A program made the position numbers and the translations under genes. Under the pieces are notes generated by a model. That model was not told the origin of the DNA. It ran no database searches and saw only the letters and a list, made by a program, of their open reading frames with translations. A stretch of DNA of 64,000 nucleotides. Origin: Symsagittifera roscoffensis (Eukaryota > Xenacoelomorpha > Acoela > Convolutidae). This document shows positions 11,851 through 25,600 of this stretch, piece by piece (position 1 is the first letter of the stretch; each line of letters starts with the position of its first letter). The stretch is taken from the NCBI RefSeq assembly GCF_963678635.1, contig NC_087068.1, positions 39,891,649 through 39,955,648 of the forward strand. The letters run 5' to 3'.

Positions 11851-14469
11851 TTCATCGTAGTACTATGGTTTTGATTTTGGTCTTAAGGTTTCTGAAATAT
11901 GTCATTTTTTGTGTTTATCCTTGATGCGATCTTCGGTGGTTCATGTTTTTTCGTTTTTCAGGAAGCGCGTGGCGACTTAAGAAATCTTGATGTGTTCATT
12001 GTTGTTCCATTAATCAATTCTACTGGGTTAGCGATCGTTGCAGAAGCGGATCTGCGCTGTAAAAAGTTTTTGTCCGAAAAAAGTTGTCGTCACAAATTGG
12101 TAGTTTCCACTAGCTTCTGTTATTGATTACTGAATGTTTCTTCAGTTTTGACATCTTTGAAATACACAGCGACTGTTTTTTGGGTTATTTAAGCCTTATG
12201 GGTATGCTGACGATCCATGGTAGTACTTAGTTTTCGATTTTGGTCTTTAGGTTTCTGAAATATGTCATTTTTTGTGTTTATCCTTGATGCGATCTTTGGT
12301 GGTTCATGTTTTTTCATTTTTCAGGACAGCGTGTGGCTACTTAAGAAATATTGATGTGTTCATTGTTGTTCCATTAATCAATTCTACTGGGTTAGCGATC
12401 GTTGCAGAAGTGGATTTGCGCTGTGGTAAGTTTTTGTCCGAAAAAAGTTGTCGTCACAAATTGGTAGTTTTCACTAGCTTCTGGTTTTGTCTACTGAACG
12501 TTTCTTCAGTTTTGACATCTTTGAAAGACACAGCGACATTTTTTTGGGTTGTTATTGCCTTGTGTGTATGTTGACGGTTCATGGTAGTACTATGGTTTTG
12601 ATTTTGGTTTTTATGTTTCTGATATATGTCATTTTTTGTGTTTATCCTTGATGCGATCTTCGGTGGTTCATGTTTTTTCGTTTTTCAGGAAGCGTGTGGC
12701 TTCTTAAGAAATCTTGATGTGTTCATTGTTGTTCCATTAATCAATTCTACTGGGTTAGCGATCGTTGCACAAGCGGATTTGTGCTGTAATAAGTTTTTGT
12801 CTGAAAAAAAGTTGTCGTCACAAATTGGTAGTTTCCACTAGCTTCTGTTGTTGGCTACTGAATGTTTCTTCAGTTTTGACATCTTTGAAATGCACAGCGA
12901 CAATTTTTTGGGTTATTGACGCCTTATGGGTATGCTTACGGTTCATGGTAGTACTAAGGTTTTGAAATTGCTCTTTATCTTTCGGAAATTTGTCATTTTT
13001 TGTGTTTATCCTTGATGCCATCTTCTGTGGTACAAATTTTTTAATTTTTTCAGGAAAATGTGTGGCTTGTTAGGATATTTTGATGTGTTCATTGTTGTTC
13101 AATGCATCATTTCTACTGGGTTAGCGATCGTTGCAGAAGCGGATTTGCGCTGTGGTGATTTTTGCTCGAAAAAACTTGTCGTCACAAATTGGTAGTTTCC
13201 ACTAGCTTCTGGTTTTGGCTACTGAATGTTTCTTCAGTTTTGACATTTTTGAGTTATACCGCGGCGCTTTTTGGGTTGTTAATGCGTTGTGGATATGATG
13301 AAGGCTCAAGAGTGTACTATTTTTTCGGTTTTGTTTTTTATGTTTCTGAAATATGTCTTTTTTTTGTGTTCATCCTTGATGCAATTTTTTCTGGTACAAT
13401 TTTTTTTCATTTTTCAGGACAATGTGTGGCTAGTTGAGAAATCTTGATGTGTTTATTGTTGTTTCAATCATCAATTCTACTGAGCTAGCGATCGTTGCAG
13501 AATCGGATTTGCGCTGTGGTGAGTTTCTGTTCGAAAAAAGTTGTCGTCACAAATTTGTTGTTTCCACTAGCTTCTGGTATTGGCTACTGAACGTACGTTT
13601 CTTCAGTTTTGACATCTTTGAAATACACAGGGACCATTTTTTGGTTTGTTAATGCACTGTGGGTATGCTGACGGATCATGGTAGTACTGAGTTTTTGATT
13701 TCGGTTTTATGTTTCTGAAACATGTCATTTTTTGTGTTTATCCTTAATGCGATCTTCGGTGGTTCAAGTTTTTTCAATTTTCAGGACAGTGTTTGGCTAG
13801 TTAAGAGATCTTGATGTGTTCATTGTTGTTCCATTCATCAATTCTACTGGGTCAACGATCGTTGCAGAAACGTATTTGCGCTCTGGTGATTTTTTGTCCG
13901 AAAAAAATTGGCGTCACAAGTTGGTAGTTTCCAATAGCTTCTGGTATTGGCTACTGAACGTTTCTTCAGTTTTGACATCTTTGAAATTCACAGCGACAGT
14001 TTTTTTGGGTTGTTAATGCATTGTGAGTATGATGACGGTTCATGGTAGTACTAAAATTTGATTTTGGTTTTCATGTTTCCGAAATGTCACTTTGTGAGTA
14101 TCCTTGTTGCGATCTTCGGTGGTACAAGTTTTCTCATTTTTCAGGACAGCGTGTGGCTACTTAAGAATTTTTGATGTGTTCATTGTTGTTCCATTCATCA
14201 ATTCTACTGGGTTAGCGATCGTTGCAGAAGCGGATTTGTGCTGTGGTGAGTTTTTGTCCGAAAAAAGCTGTTGTCACAAAATGGTAGTTTCCAATAGCTT
14301 CTGGTATTGGCTACTGAACTTTTCTTCAATTTTGACATCTTTGAAACACACAGCGACATTTTTTGAGTTTTTTATTCATCGTGGGCATGCTGACTGTTCA
14401 TGGTAGCACTAAGTTTTTGATTTTTTTGTTTGTTTATGAAATATGTCATTTTTTGTGTTTATCCTTGAT

Positions 14470-17340
14470 GCGATCTTCGGTGGTTCAAGTTTTTTTCATT
14501 TTTCAGGACAGCGTGTGGCTAATTAAGAAATCTTGATGTGTTCATTGTTGTTCCATTCATCAATTCTACTGGGTTAGCGATTAGCGATCGTTGCAGAAGC
14601 GGATTTGGGCTGTGGTGAGTTTTTGTCCGAAAAAAGCTGTCGTCACAAAATGGTAGTTTCCAATAGCTTCTGGTATTGGCTACTGAACGTTTCTTCAGTT
14701 TTGAAATATTTGAAATACACAGCGACAATTTTTTGGGTTTTTCATTCAACGTGGGCATGCTGACTGTTCATGGTAGTACTAAGTTTTTTATTTTGGTTTT
14801 TTTGTTTATGAAATATGTCATTTTTTGTGTTTATCCTTGATGCGATCTTCGATGGTACAAATTATTTTCATATTTCAGGACAGTGTGTGGCTAGTTAAGA
14901 AATCTTGATGTGTTCATTGTTGTTCCATTCATCAATTCTACTGGATTAGCCATCGTTGCAGAAGCGGATTTGCGCTGTGGTGATGTTTCGTCCGAAAACA
15001 GCTGTTGTCACAAAATGGTAGTTTCCAATAGCTTCTGGTATTGGCTACTGAACGTTTCTTCAATTTTGACATCTTTGAAATACACAGCGACAATTTTTGG
15101 GTTTTTTATTCATCGTGGGCATGCTGATTGTTCATAGTAGTACTAAGTTTTTGATTTTGTTTTTTTCCTTGATGCGATCTTCGGTGGTTCAAGTTTTCTC
15201 ATTTTTCAGGACAGCGTGTGGCTACTTAAGAAATTTTGATGTGTTCATTGTTGTTCCATTCATCAATTCTACTGGGTTAGCGATCGTTGCAGAAGCGGAT
15301 TTGTGCTGTGGTGATTTTTGTCCGAAAAAAGCTGTTGTCACAAAATGGTAGTTTCCAATAGCTTCTGGTATTGGCTACTGAACTTTTCTTCAATTTTGAC
15401 ATCTTTGAAATACACAGCGACAATTTTTGAGTTTTTTATTCATCGTGGGCATGCTGACTGTTCATGGTAGTACTAAGTTTTTGATTTTGTTTTTTTTTGT
15501 TTATGAAATATGTCATTTTTTGTGTTTATCCTTGATGCGATCTTCGGTGGTTCAAGTTTTTTTCATTTTTCAGGACAGCGTGTGGCTACTTAAGAAATTT
15601 TGATGTGTTCATTGTTGTTCCATTCATCAATTCTACTGGGTTAGCGATCGTTGCAGAAGCGGATTTGTGCTGTGGTGATTTTTGTCCGAAAAAAGCTGTT
15701 GTCACAAAATGGTAGTTTCCAATAGCTTCTGGTATTGGCTACTGAACTTTTCTTCAATTTTGACATCTTTGAAATACACAGCGACAATTTTTGGGTTTTT
15801 TATTCATCGTGGGCATGCTGATTGTTCATAGTAGTACTAAGTTTTTGATTTTGTTTTTTTTGTTTATGAAATATGTCATTTTTTGTGTTTGTCCTTGATG
15901 CGATCTTCGGTGGTTCAAGTTTTCTCATTTTTCAGGACAGCGTGTGGCTACTTAAGAAATTTTGATGTGTTCATTGTTGTTCCATTCATCAATTCTACTG
16001 GTTTAGCGATCGTTGCAGAAGCGGATTTGTGCTGTGGTGATTTTTGTCCGAAAAAAGCTGTTGTCACAAAATGGTAGTTTCCAATAGCTTCTGGTATTGG
16101 CTACTGAACTTTTCTTCAATTTTGACATCTTTGAAATACACAGCGACAATTTTTGAGTTTTTTATTCATCGTGGGCATGCTGACTGTTCATGGTAGTACT
16201 AAGTTTTTGATTTTGTTTTTTTTTGTTTATGAAATATGTCATTTTTTGTGTTTATCCTTGATGCGATCTTCGGTGGTTCAAGTTTTTTTCATTTTTCAGG
16301 ACAGCGTGTGGCTAATTAAGAAATCTTGATGTGTTCATTGTTGTTCCATTCATCAATTCTACTGGGTTAGCGATCGTTGCAGAAGCGGATTTGGGCTGTG
16401 GTGAGTTTTTGTCCGAAAAAAGCTGTCGTCACAAAATGGTAGTTTCCAATAGCTTCTGGTATTGGCTATCGAACGTTTCTTCAGTTTTGAAATATTTGAA
16501 ATACACAGCGACATTTTTTTGGGTTTTTTATTCAACGTGGGCATGCTGACTGTTCATGGTAGTACTAAGTTTTTTATTTTGGTTTTTTTGTTTATGAAAT
16601 ATGTCATTTTTTGTGTTTATCCTTGATGCGATCTTCGATGGTACAAATTATTTTCATATTTCAGGACAGTGTGTGGCTAGTTAAGAAATCTTGATGTGTT
16701 CATTGTTGTTCCATTCATCAATTCTACTGGATTAGCCATCGTTGCAGAAGCGGATTTGCGCTGTGGTGATGTTTCGTCCGAAAACAGCTGTTGTCACAAA
16801 ATGGTAGTTTCCAATAGCTTCTGGTATTGGCTACTGAACTTTTCTTCAATTTTGACATCTTTGAAATACACAGCGACAATTTTTGGGTTTTTTATTCATC
16901 GTGGGCATGCTGATTGTTCATAGTAGTACTAAGTTTTTGATTTTGTTTTTTTTTGTTTATGAAATATGTCATTTTTTGTGTTTGTCCTTGATGCGATCTT
17001 CGGTGGTTCAAGTTTTCTCATTTTTCAGGACAGCGTGTGGCTACTTAAGAAATTTTGATGTGTTCATTGTTGTTCCATTCATCAATTCTACTGGGTTAGC
17101 GATCGTTGCAGAAGCGGATTTGTGCTGTGGTGAGTTTTTGTCCGAAAAAAGCTGTTGTCACAAAATGGTAGTTTCCAATAGCTCCTGGTATTGGCTACTG
17201 AACTTTTCTTCAATTTTGACATCTTTGAAATACACAGCGACAATTTTTGGGTTTTTTATTCATCGTGGGCATGCTGACTGTTCATGGTGGTGCTCAGTTT
17301 TTGATTTTGTTTTTTTGTTTATGAAATATGTCATTTTTTG
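14470..17340 (+). repeat. Five-monomer higher-order unit, about 1.79-kb period
   Basis: The monomer at 14,517 onward recurs from 16,310, and the one with TCGATGGTACAAATTATTTT at about 14,850 recurs at about 16,636. The period is 1,786-1,793 bp. The 7-bp difference is explained by a tandem duplication of TTAGCGA near 14,577 in the first copy only. Members share the TTTATTCATCGTGGGCATGC and ACTTTTCTTCAATTTTGACA subtype. Near 15,160 one monomer lacks about 31 bp: TTTTTTTCCTTGATGCGATC joins directly, without GTTTATGAAATATGTCATTT. Confidence 0.85.
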
Positions 17341-18420
17341 TGTTTATCCTTGATGCGATCTTCGGTGGTTCAAGTTTTTTCATTTTTCAGGACAGCGTGT
17401 GGCTAATTAAGAAATCTTGATGTGTTCATTGTTGTTCTATTCATCAATTCTACTGGGTTAGCGATCGTTGCAGAAGGGGATTTGCGCTGTGGTTAGTTTT
17501 TTCCGAAAAAAATTGTCGTCACAAGTTGGTAGTTTCCACTAGCTTCTGGTCTTGGCTAGTGAATGTTTCTTCAGTTTTGACATCTTTGAAATACACAGCG
17601 ACAATTTTTGGGTTTTTTATTCATCGTGGGCATGCTGACTGTTCATGATAGTACTAAGTTTTTGATTTTGTTTTTTTGTTTATGAAATATGTCATTTTTT
17701 GTGTTTATCCTTGATGCGATCTTCGGTGGTTCAAGTTTTTTCATTTTTCAGGACAGCGTGTGGCTAATTAAGAAATCTTGATGTGTTCATTGTTGTTCTA
17801 TTCATCAATTCTACTGGGTTAGCGATCGTTGCAGAAGGGGATTTGCGCTGTGGTTAGTTTTTTCCGAAAAAAATTGTCGTCACAAGTTGGTAGTTTCCAC
17901 TAGCTTCTGGTCTTGGCTAGTGAATGTTTCTTCAGTTTTGACATCTTTCAAATACACAGCGACAATTTTTGGGTTTTTTATTCATCGTGGGCATGCTGAC
18001 TGTTCATGGTAGTACTAAGTTTTTGATTTTGTTTTTTTGTTTATGAAATATGTCATTTTTTGTGTTTATCCTTGATGCGATCTTCGGTGGTTCAAGTTTT
18101 TTCATTTTTCAGGACAGCGTGTGGCTAATTAAGAAATCTTGATGTGTTCATTGTTGTTCTATTCATCAATTCTACTGGGTTAGCGATCGTTGCAGAAGTG
18201 GACTTGCGCTGTGGTTAGTTTTTTTTTCCGAAAAAAATTGTCGTCACAAGTTGGTAGTTTCCACTAGCTTCTGGTCTTGGCTAGTGAATGTTTCTTCAGT
18301 TTTGACATCTTTGAAATACACAGCGACAATTTTTTGGATTTTTTATTCATCGTGGGCATGCTGATTGTTCATGGTAGTACTTAGATTAGGATTTTGGGTT
18401 TATGTTTCTGAAATATTTCT
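17340..18420 (+). repeat. Three near-identical monomers, 361-bp period
   Basis: The junction CAGGACAGCGTGTGGCTAAT recurs at about 17,386, 17,747 and 18,108. Each copy also shares GCTGTGGTTAGTTTTTT, CACAAGTTGGTAGTTTCCAC and CTTGGCTAGTGAATGTTTCT. The third copy has a longer T-run after GGTTAG. Confidence 0.88.
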
Positions 18421-19499
18421 TTTTTTGTGTTTATCCTTGAAGCGATCTTTTGTGGTACAAACTTTCTCATTTTTCAGGACAGTGTGTGGCTAGTTAAGAG
18501 ACCTTGATGTGTTCAGTGTTGTTCCATTCATCAATTCTACTGGGTTAGCGATCGTTGCAGAAGGGTATTTGCGCAGTGGTGATTTTTTGTCCGAAAAAAG
18601 CTGTTGTCACAAAATGGTAGGTTCCAATAGCTTCTGGTATTGGCTACTGAACTTTTCTTCAATTTTGACATCTTTGAAATACACAGCGACAATTTTTGGG
18701 TTTTTTATTCATCGTGGGCATGCTGACTGTTCATGGTAGTACTAAGTTTTTGATTGTGTTTTTTGTTTATGAAATATGTCATTTTTTGTGTTTATCCTTG
18801 ATGCGATCTTCGGTGGTTCAAGTTTTTTCATTCTTCAGGACAGCGTGTGGCTAATTAAGAAATCTTGATGTGTTCATTGTTGTTCTATTCATCAATTCTA
18901 CTGGGTTAGCGATCGTTGCAGAAGTGGATTTGCGCTGTGGTTAGTTTTTTCCGAACAAAATTGTCGTCACAAGTTGGTAGTTTCCACTAGCTTCTGGTCT
19001 TGGCTAGTGAATGTTTCTTCAGTTTTGACATCTTTGAAATACACAGCGACAATTTTTTGGATTTTTTATTCATCGTGGGCATGCTGATTGTTCATGGTAG
19101 TACTTAGATTACCATTTTGGGTTTATGTTTCTGAAATATTTCTTTTTTTTGTGTTTATCCTTGATGCGATCTTTTGTGGTACAAGATTTCCATTTTTCAG
19201 GGCAGTGTGTGGCTAGTTAAGAGACCTTGATGTGTTCAATGTTGTTCCATTCATCAATTCTACTGGGTTAGCGATCGTTGCAGAAAGGTATTTGCGCAGT
19301 GGTGATTTTTTGTCCGAAAAAAGCTGTCGTCACAAAGTGGTAGTTTCCAATAGCTTCTGGTATTGGCTACTGAACGTTTCTACAGTTTTGACATCTTTGA
19401 AATACACAGCGACAATTTTTTGGGTTTTTTATTCATCATGGGCATGCTGATTGTTCATGGTAGTACTAAGTTTTTGATTTTGGTTTTTTTGTTTAAAAA

Positions 19500-20400
19500 A
19501 TAAGCCATTTTTTGTGTTTATCCTTGATGCGATCTTCGTTGGTTCAAGTTTTTTCATTTTTCAGGACAGCGTGTGGCTAATTAAGAAATCTTGATCTGTT
19601 CATTGTTGTTCCATTCATCAATTCTACTGGGTTAGCGATCGTTGCAGAAGCGGATTTGCGCTGTGGTGAGTTTTGTCCGAAAAAAGCTGTCGTCACAAAG
19701 TGGTAGTTTCCAATAGCTTCTGGTATTGGCTACTGAACGTTTCTTCAGTTTTGACATCTTTGAAATACACAGCGACCATTTTTTGGGTTTTTTATTCATC
19801 ATGGGCATGCTGATTGTTCATGGTAGTACTAAGTTTTTGATTTTGGTTTTTTTGTTTAAGAAATAAGCCATTTTTTGTGTTTATCCTTGATGCGATCTTC
19901 GTTGGTTCAAGTTTTTTCATTTTTCAGGACAGCGTGTGGCTAATTAAGAAATCTTGATCTGTTCATTGTTGTTCCATTCATCAATTCTACTGGGTTAGCG
20001 ATCGTTGCAGAAGCGGATTTGCGCTGTGGTGAGTTTTGTCCGAAAAAAGCTGTCGTCACAAAGTGGTAGTTTCCAATAGCTTCTGGTATTGGCTACTGAA
20101 CGTTTCTTCAGTTTTGACATCTTTGAAATACACAGCGACCATTTTTTGGGTTTTTTATTCATCATGGGCATGCTGATTGTTCATGGTAGTACTAAGTTTT
20201 TGATTTTGGTTTTTTGTTTAAGAAATAAGCCATTTTTTGTGTTTATCCTTGATGCGATCTTCATTGGTTCAAGTTTTTTCATTTTTCAGGGAGCGTGTGG
20301 CTAATTAAGAAATCTTGATCTGTTCATTGTTGTTCCATTCATCAATTCTACTGGGTTAGCGATCGTTGCAGAAGCGGATTTGCGCTGTGGTGAGTTTTGT
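19500..20400 (+). repeat. Three near-identical monomers, 360-bp period
   Basis: Bases from about 19,500, 19,860 and 20,220 share the private variants AAATAAGCCATTTTTTGTGT, GAAATCTTGATCTGTTCATT and GCTGTGGTGAGTTTTGTCCG. The third copy has lost about 4 bp (CAGGGAGCGTG instead of CAGGACAGCGTG). Confidence 0.88.
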
Positions 20401-22699
20401 CCGAAAAAAGCTGTCGTCACAAAATGGTAGTTTCCACTAGCTTCTGGTTTTGGCTAGTGAATGTTTCTTCAGTTTTGACATCTTTGAAATACACAGCGAC
20501 AATTTTTGGGTTGTTAATGCATTTTGGGTATTCTGATGGTCCATGGTAGTACTTAGATTTCGATTTTGGGTTTTTGTTTCTGAAATATTTCATTTTTTGT
20601 GTTCATCCTTGATGCGATCTTTTATGGTACAAACTTTCTCATTTTTCAGGACAGTGTGTGGCTAGTTAAGAGACCTTGATGTGTTCAGTGTTGTTCTATT
20701 CATCAATTCTACTGGGTTAGCGATCGTTGCAGAAGCGGATTTGCGCTGTGGTGATTTATGTCCGAAAAATGTTGTCGTCACAAATTGTTAGTTTTCACTA
20801 GCTTCTGGTCTTGGCTACTGAATGTTTCTTCAATTTTGACATCTTTGAAATACGCAGCGACAATTTTCTGGGTTGTTAATGCGTTTTGGGTATGCTGACG
20901 GCTCATAGTAATACTAAGTTTTTGAATTTGGTTTTTATGTTTCTGAAATATGTCATTTTTTGTGTTTATCCTTGGTGCGATCTTTTGTGGTACAAACATT
21001 TTCGTATTTCAGGACAAGTTTTGCCATTTTTGAAATACTCAGCGACAATTTTCTGGGTTGGTATTGCGTTTTGGGTATGCTGACGGTCCATGGTATTACT
21101 TAGTGTTTTTGATTTTGGTTTTTACTTTTCTGAAGTATGTCTTTTTTTGTGTTCATCCTTGATGCGATCTTTTGTGGTACAATTTTTTTTTAGGACAGTA
21201 TGCGGCTAGTTAATTCATCTTGATGTGTTCATTGTTTTTCCATTCATCAATTCTACAGGGTTAGCGATCGATGCAGAAGCGTATTTGTGCTGTGGTGATT
21301 TTTTGTCCTAAAAAAGTTGCCGTCACAAATTGGTAGTTTCCACTAGCTTCTGGTATTGGCTACTGAACGTTTCTTCAGTTTTGACATCTTTGAAATAAAC
21401 AGCGATAATTTTTTGGGTTGTTAATGCATTGTGGGTATGCTGATGGTTCATGGTAGTACTAAGTTTTTGATTTTGGTTTTTATGTTTCTGAATTATGTCA
21501 TTTTTTGTGTTTATCCTTGATGCGATCTTCGGTGGTTCAAGTTTTTTCATATTTCAGGACAGCGATTGGCTACTTAGGAAATCTTCATGTGTTCATAGAT
21601 GCTCCATTCATCAATTCTCCTGGGTTAGCGATCGTTGCAGAAGCGGAGTTGCCCTCTGGTGACTTTTTGTCCGAGAAAAGCTGTCGTCACAAATTGGCAG
21701 TTTCCAATAGCTTCTGGTCTTGGCTACATGAATGTTTCTTCAATTTCGACATCTTTGAAGTACACAGCGACAATTTTTTGGTTTGTTAATGCCTTGTGGG
21801 TATGCTGACGGTTCATGGTAGTACTAAATTTTTGATTTTGCTTTTTATGTTTCTGAAATATGTCATTTTTTGTGTTTATCCTTGATGCGAACTTCGGTGG
21901 TACAAACTTTTTCCATTTTTCAGGACAGTGTGCGGCTATTAAAGAAATCTTGTTGTGTTAATTGTTTTTCCATTCATCAATTCTACAGGGTTAGCGATCG
22001 ATGCAGAAGCTTTTTTGTGCTGTGGATATTTTTTGTCCAAAAAAAGTTGCCGTCACAAATCGGTAGTTTCCAATAGCTTCTGGTCTTGGCTACATGAATG
22101 TTTCTTCAATTTCGACATCTTTGAAGTACACAGCGACAATTTTTTGGTTTGTTAATTCCTTGTGGGTATGCTGACGGTTCATGGTAGTACTAAGTTTTTG
22201 ATTTTGGTTTTTGTGTTTCTGAAATATGTCATTTTTTGTGTTTATCCTTGATGCGATCTTCGGTGGTTCAAGTTTTTTCATATTTCAGGACAGCGATTGG
22301 CTACTTAGGAAATCTTCATGTGTTCATTGATGCTCCATTCATCAATTCTACTGAGTTAGCGATCGTTGCAGAAGCGGAGTTGCCCTCTGGTGATTTTTGT
22401 CCGAGAAAAGCTGTCGTCACAAATTGGTAGTTTCCAATAGCTTCTGGTCTTGGCTACTGAATGTTTCTTCAATTTTGACATCTTTGAAATACACAGCGAC
22501 AATTTTTTGGGTTGTTAATGCCTTGTGGGTATGCTGACGGCTCATGGTGGTACTAAATTTTTGATTTTGCTTTTCATGTTTCTGAAATATGTCACTTTGT
22601 GTTTATCCTTGATGCGAACTTCGATGGTACAAACTTTTTCCATTTGTCAGGACAGTGTGTGGCTAGTTAAGAAATCTTGATGTGTTCAATGCTGTTCCA

Positions 22700-25600
22700 T
22701 TCATCATTTCTATTGGGTGAAAGATCGTTGCAGAAGCGGATTTGCGCTGTGGTGGTTTTTTATCCGAAAAAAGCTGTCGTCACAATTTGGTAGTTTCCAA
22801 TAGCTTCTGGCATTGGCTACTGAGTATTTCTTCAGTTTTGACATCTATGAAATTCACAGCGTTGATTTTTTGGGTTGCTAAAGCCTTATGGGTATGCTAA
22901 AAGCTCATGGTAGTACTAAATTTTTGAATTTGGTGTTTATGTTTCTGAAATATGCAATTTTTTGTGTTTATCCTTGATGCGGTCTTTTATGGTACAAACT
23001 TTTTCATTTTTCAGGACAGTGTGTGGCCAGTTAAGAGATCTTGATGTTTTCATTGTTGTTCCATTCATCAATTCTACTGGGTTAGCGATCGTTGCAGAAG
23101 CAGATTTGCGCTGTGAGGATTTTTGTCCGAAAAAAGCTGTCGTCACAAATTGGTAGTTTCCAATAGCTTCTGGTCTTGGCTACTGAATGTTTCTTCAATT
23201 TTGACATTTTTGAAATACACATCGACAATTTTTTGGGTTGTTAATGCCTTGTGGGTATGCTGACGGTTCATGGTAGTACTAAGTTTTTGATTTTGCTTTT
23301 TATGTTTCTGAAATATGTCATTTTTTGTGTTTATCCTTGATGCGAACTTCGGTGGTACAAACTTTTTTCATTTTTCAGGACAGTGTGTGGCTAGTTAAAA
23401 AATCTTATTGTGTTCATTGTTGTTCAATTCATCATTTCTACTGGGTAAGCGATCTTTGCAGAAGCGGATTTTCGATGTGGTGATTTTTGTCCGATAAATG
23501 TTGCCGTCACAAATTGGTAGTTTTCACTAGCTTCTGGTATTGGGTACTGAATGTTTCTTCAGTTTTGACATCTTTAAATTACGCAGCGACAATTTTTTGG
23601 GTTTGTTATTCATCGTGGGCATGCTGACTGTTCATGGTAGTACTAAGTTTTTGATTTTGCTTTCTATGTTTCTGATTTTTGTCATTTTTTGTGTTTATCC
23701 TTGATGCGAACTTCGGTGGTACACACTTTTTTCATTTTTCAGGACAGTGTGTGGCTGCTAGTTAAAAAATCTTATTGTGTTCATTGTTGCTCCATTCATC
23801 AAATATACTGGGTTAGCGATCGTTGCAGTAGCGGATTTGCACTGTAATGAGTTTTTCTCCAAAAAAAGTTGTCGTCACAAATTGGTAGAATCCACTAGCT
23901 TCTGGCATTGGCTACTGAACATTTCTTCAGTTTTGACATCTTTAAATTACACATCGACAATTTTTTGGGTTTTTAATCATCGTGGGCATGCTGACTGTTC
24001 ATGGTAGTACTATGTTTTCGATTTTGGTTTTTTTTTGTTTATGAAATATGTCATTTTTTGTGTTTATCCTTGATGCGATCTTCGGTGGTTCAAGTTTTTT
24101 CATTTTCCAGGACAACGTGTGGCTAAATAAGAAATCTTGATGTGTTCATTGTTGCTCCGTTCATCAATTCTACTGGGTTAGCGATCGTTGCAGAAGCGGA
24201 TTTGCGCTGTGGTTAGTTTTTTCCGAAAAAAATTGTCGTCACAAATTGGTAGTTTCCACTAGCTTCTGGTCTTGGCTAGTGAATGTTTCTTCAGTTTTGA
24301 CATCTTTGAAATACACAGCGACAATTTTTCGGGTTGTTAATGAGTTTTGGATATGCTGATGGTCCATGGTAGTACTTAGATTTCGATTTTGGTTTTTTGT
24401 TTCTGAAGTTATTTCATTTTTTGTGTTTATCCTTGATGCGATCTTTTGTGGTACAAACTTTCTCATTTTTCAGGACGTGTGTGGCTAGTTAAGAGACCTT
24501 GATGTGTTCAGTGTTGTTCCATTCATCAATTCTACTGGGTTAGCGATCGTTGCAGAAGCGTATTTGCGCTGTGGTGATTTTTTGTCCGAAAAAAGCTGTC
24601 GTCACAAATTGGTAGATTCCACCAGCTTCTGGTCATGGCTTTTGAATGTTTCTTCACTTTTGACATCTTTAAAATAAGCAGCGACAATTTTCTGGGTTGT
24701 TAATGCGTTTTGGGTATGCTGACGGCTCATAGTAACACTGAGTTTTTAATTTTGGTTTTTATGTTTCTGAAATGTGTCATTTTTTGTGTTTATCCTTGGT
24801 GCGATCTTTTGTGGTAGAAACATTTTTGTTTTTCAGGACAAGTTTTGCCATCTTTGAAAAACCCAGCGACAATTTTCTGGGTTGGTATTGCGTTGTGGGT
24901 ATGCTGATAGTCCGTGGTATTACTTAGTTTTTGATTTTGGATTTTACTTTTCTGAAATATGTCTTTTTTGTGTTCATCCTTGATGCGATCTTTTGTGGTA
25001 CAATTTTTTTTTAGTTTTCAGGACAGTATGCGGCTAGTTAATTCATCTTGATGTGTTCATTGTTTTTCCATTCATCAATTCTACAGGGTTAGCGATCGAT
25101 GCAGAAGCGTATTTGTGCTGTGGTGAGTTTTTGTCCAAAAAAAGTTGCCGTCACAAATTGATAGTTTCCACTAGCTTCTGGTATTGGCTAATGAACGTTT
25201 CTTCAGTTTTGACATCTTTGAAATAAACAGCGATAATTTTTTGGGTTGTTAATTCATTGTGGGTATGCTGACTGTTCATGGTAGTACTAAATTTTTGATG
25301 TTGCTTTTTATGGTTCTGAAAAATGTCATTTTTTGTGTTTATCCTTGATGCGAACTTCGGTGTTACAAACTTTTTTCATTTTTCAGGATAGTGTGCGGCT
25401 ATTAAAGAAATCTTGTTGTGTTCAATGCTTTTCCATTCATCATTTTTACTGGGTTAGCGATTGTTTCAGAAGCGGATTTGCGTTGTGGTGAGTTTTTGTC
25501 CGAAAAAAATTGTCGTCACAAATTGGTAGTTTCCACTAGCTTCTGGTCTTGGCTAGTGAATGTTTCTTCAGTTTTGACATCTTTGAAATACACAGCGACA

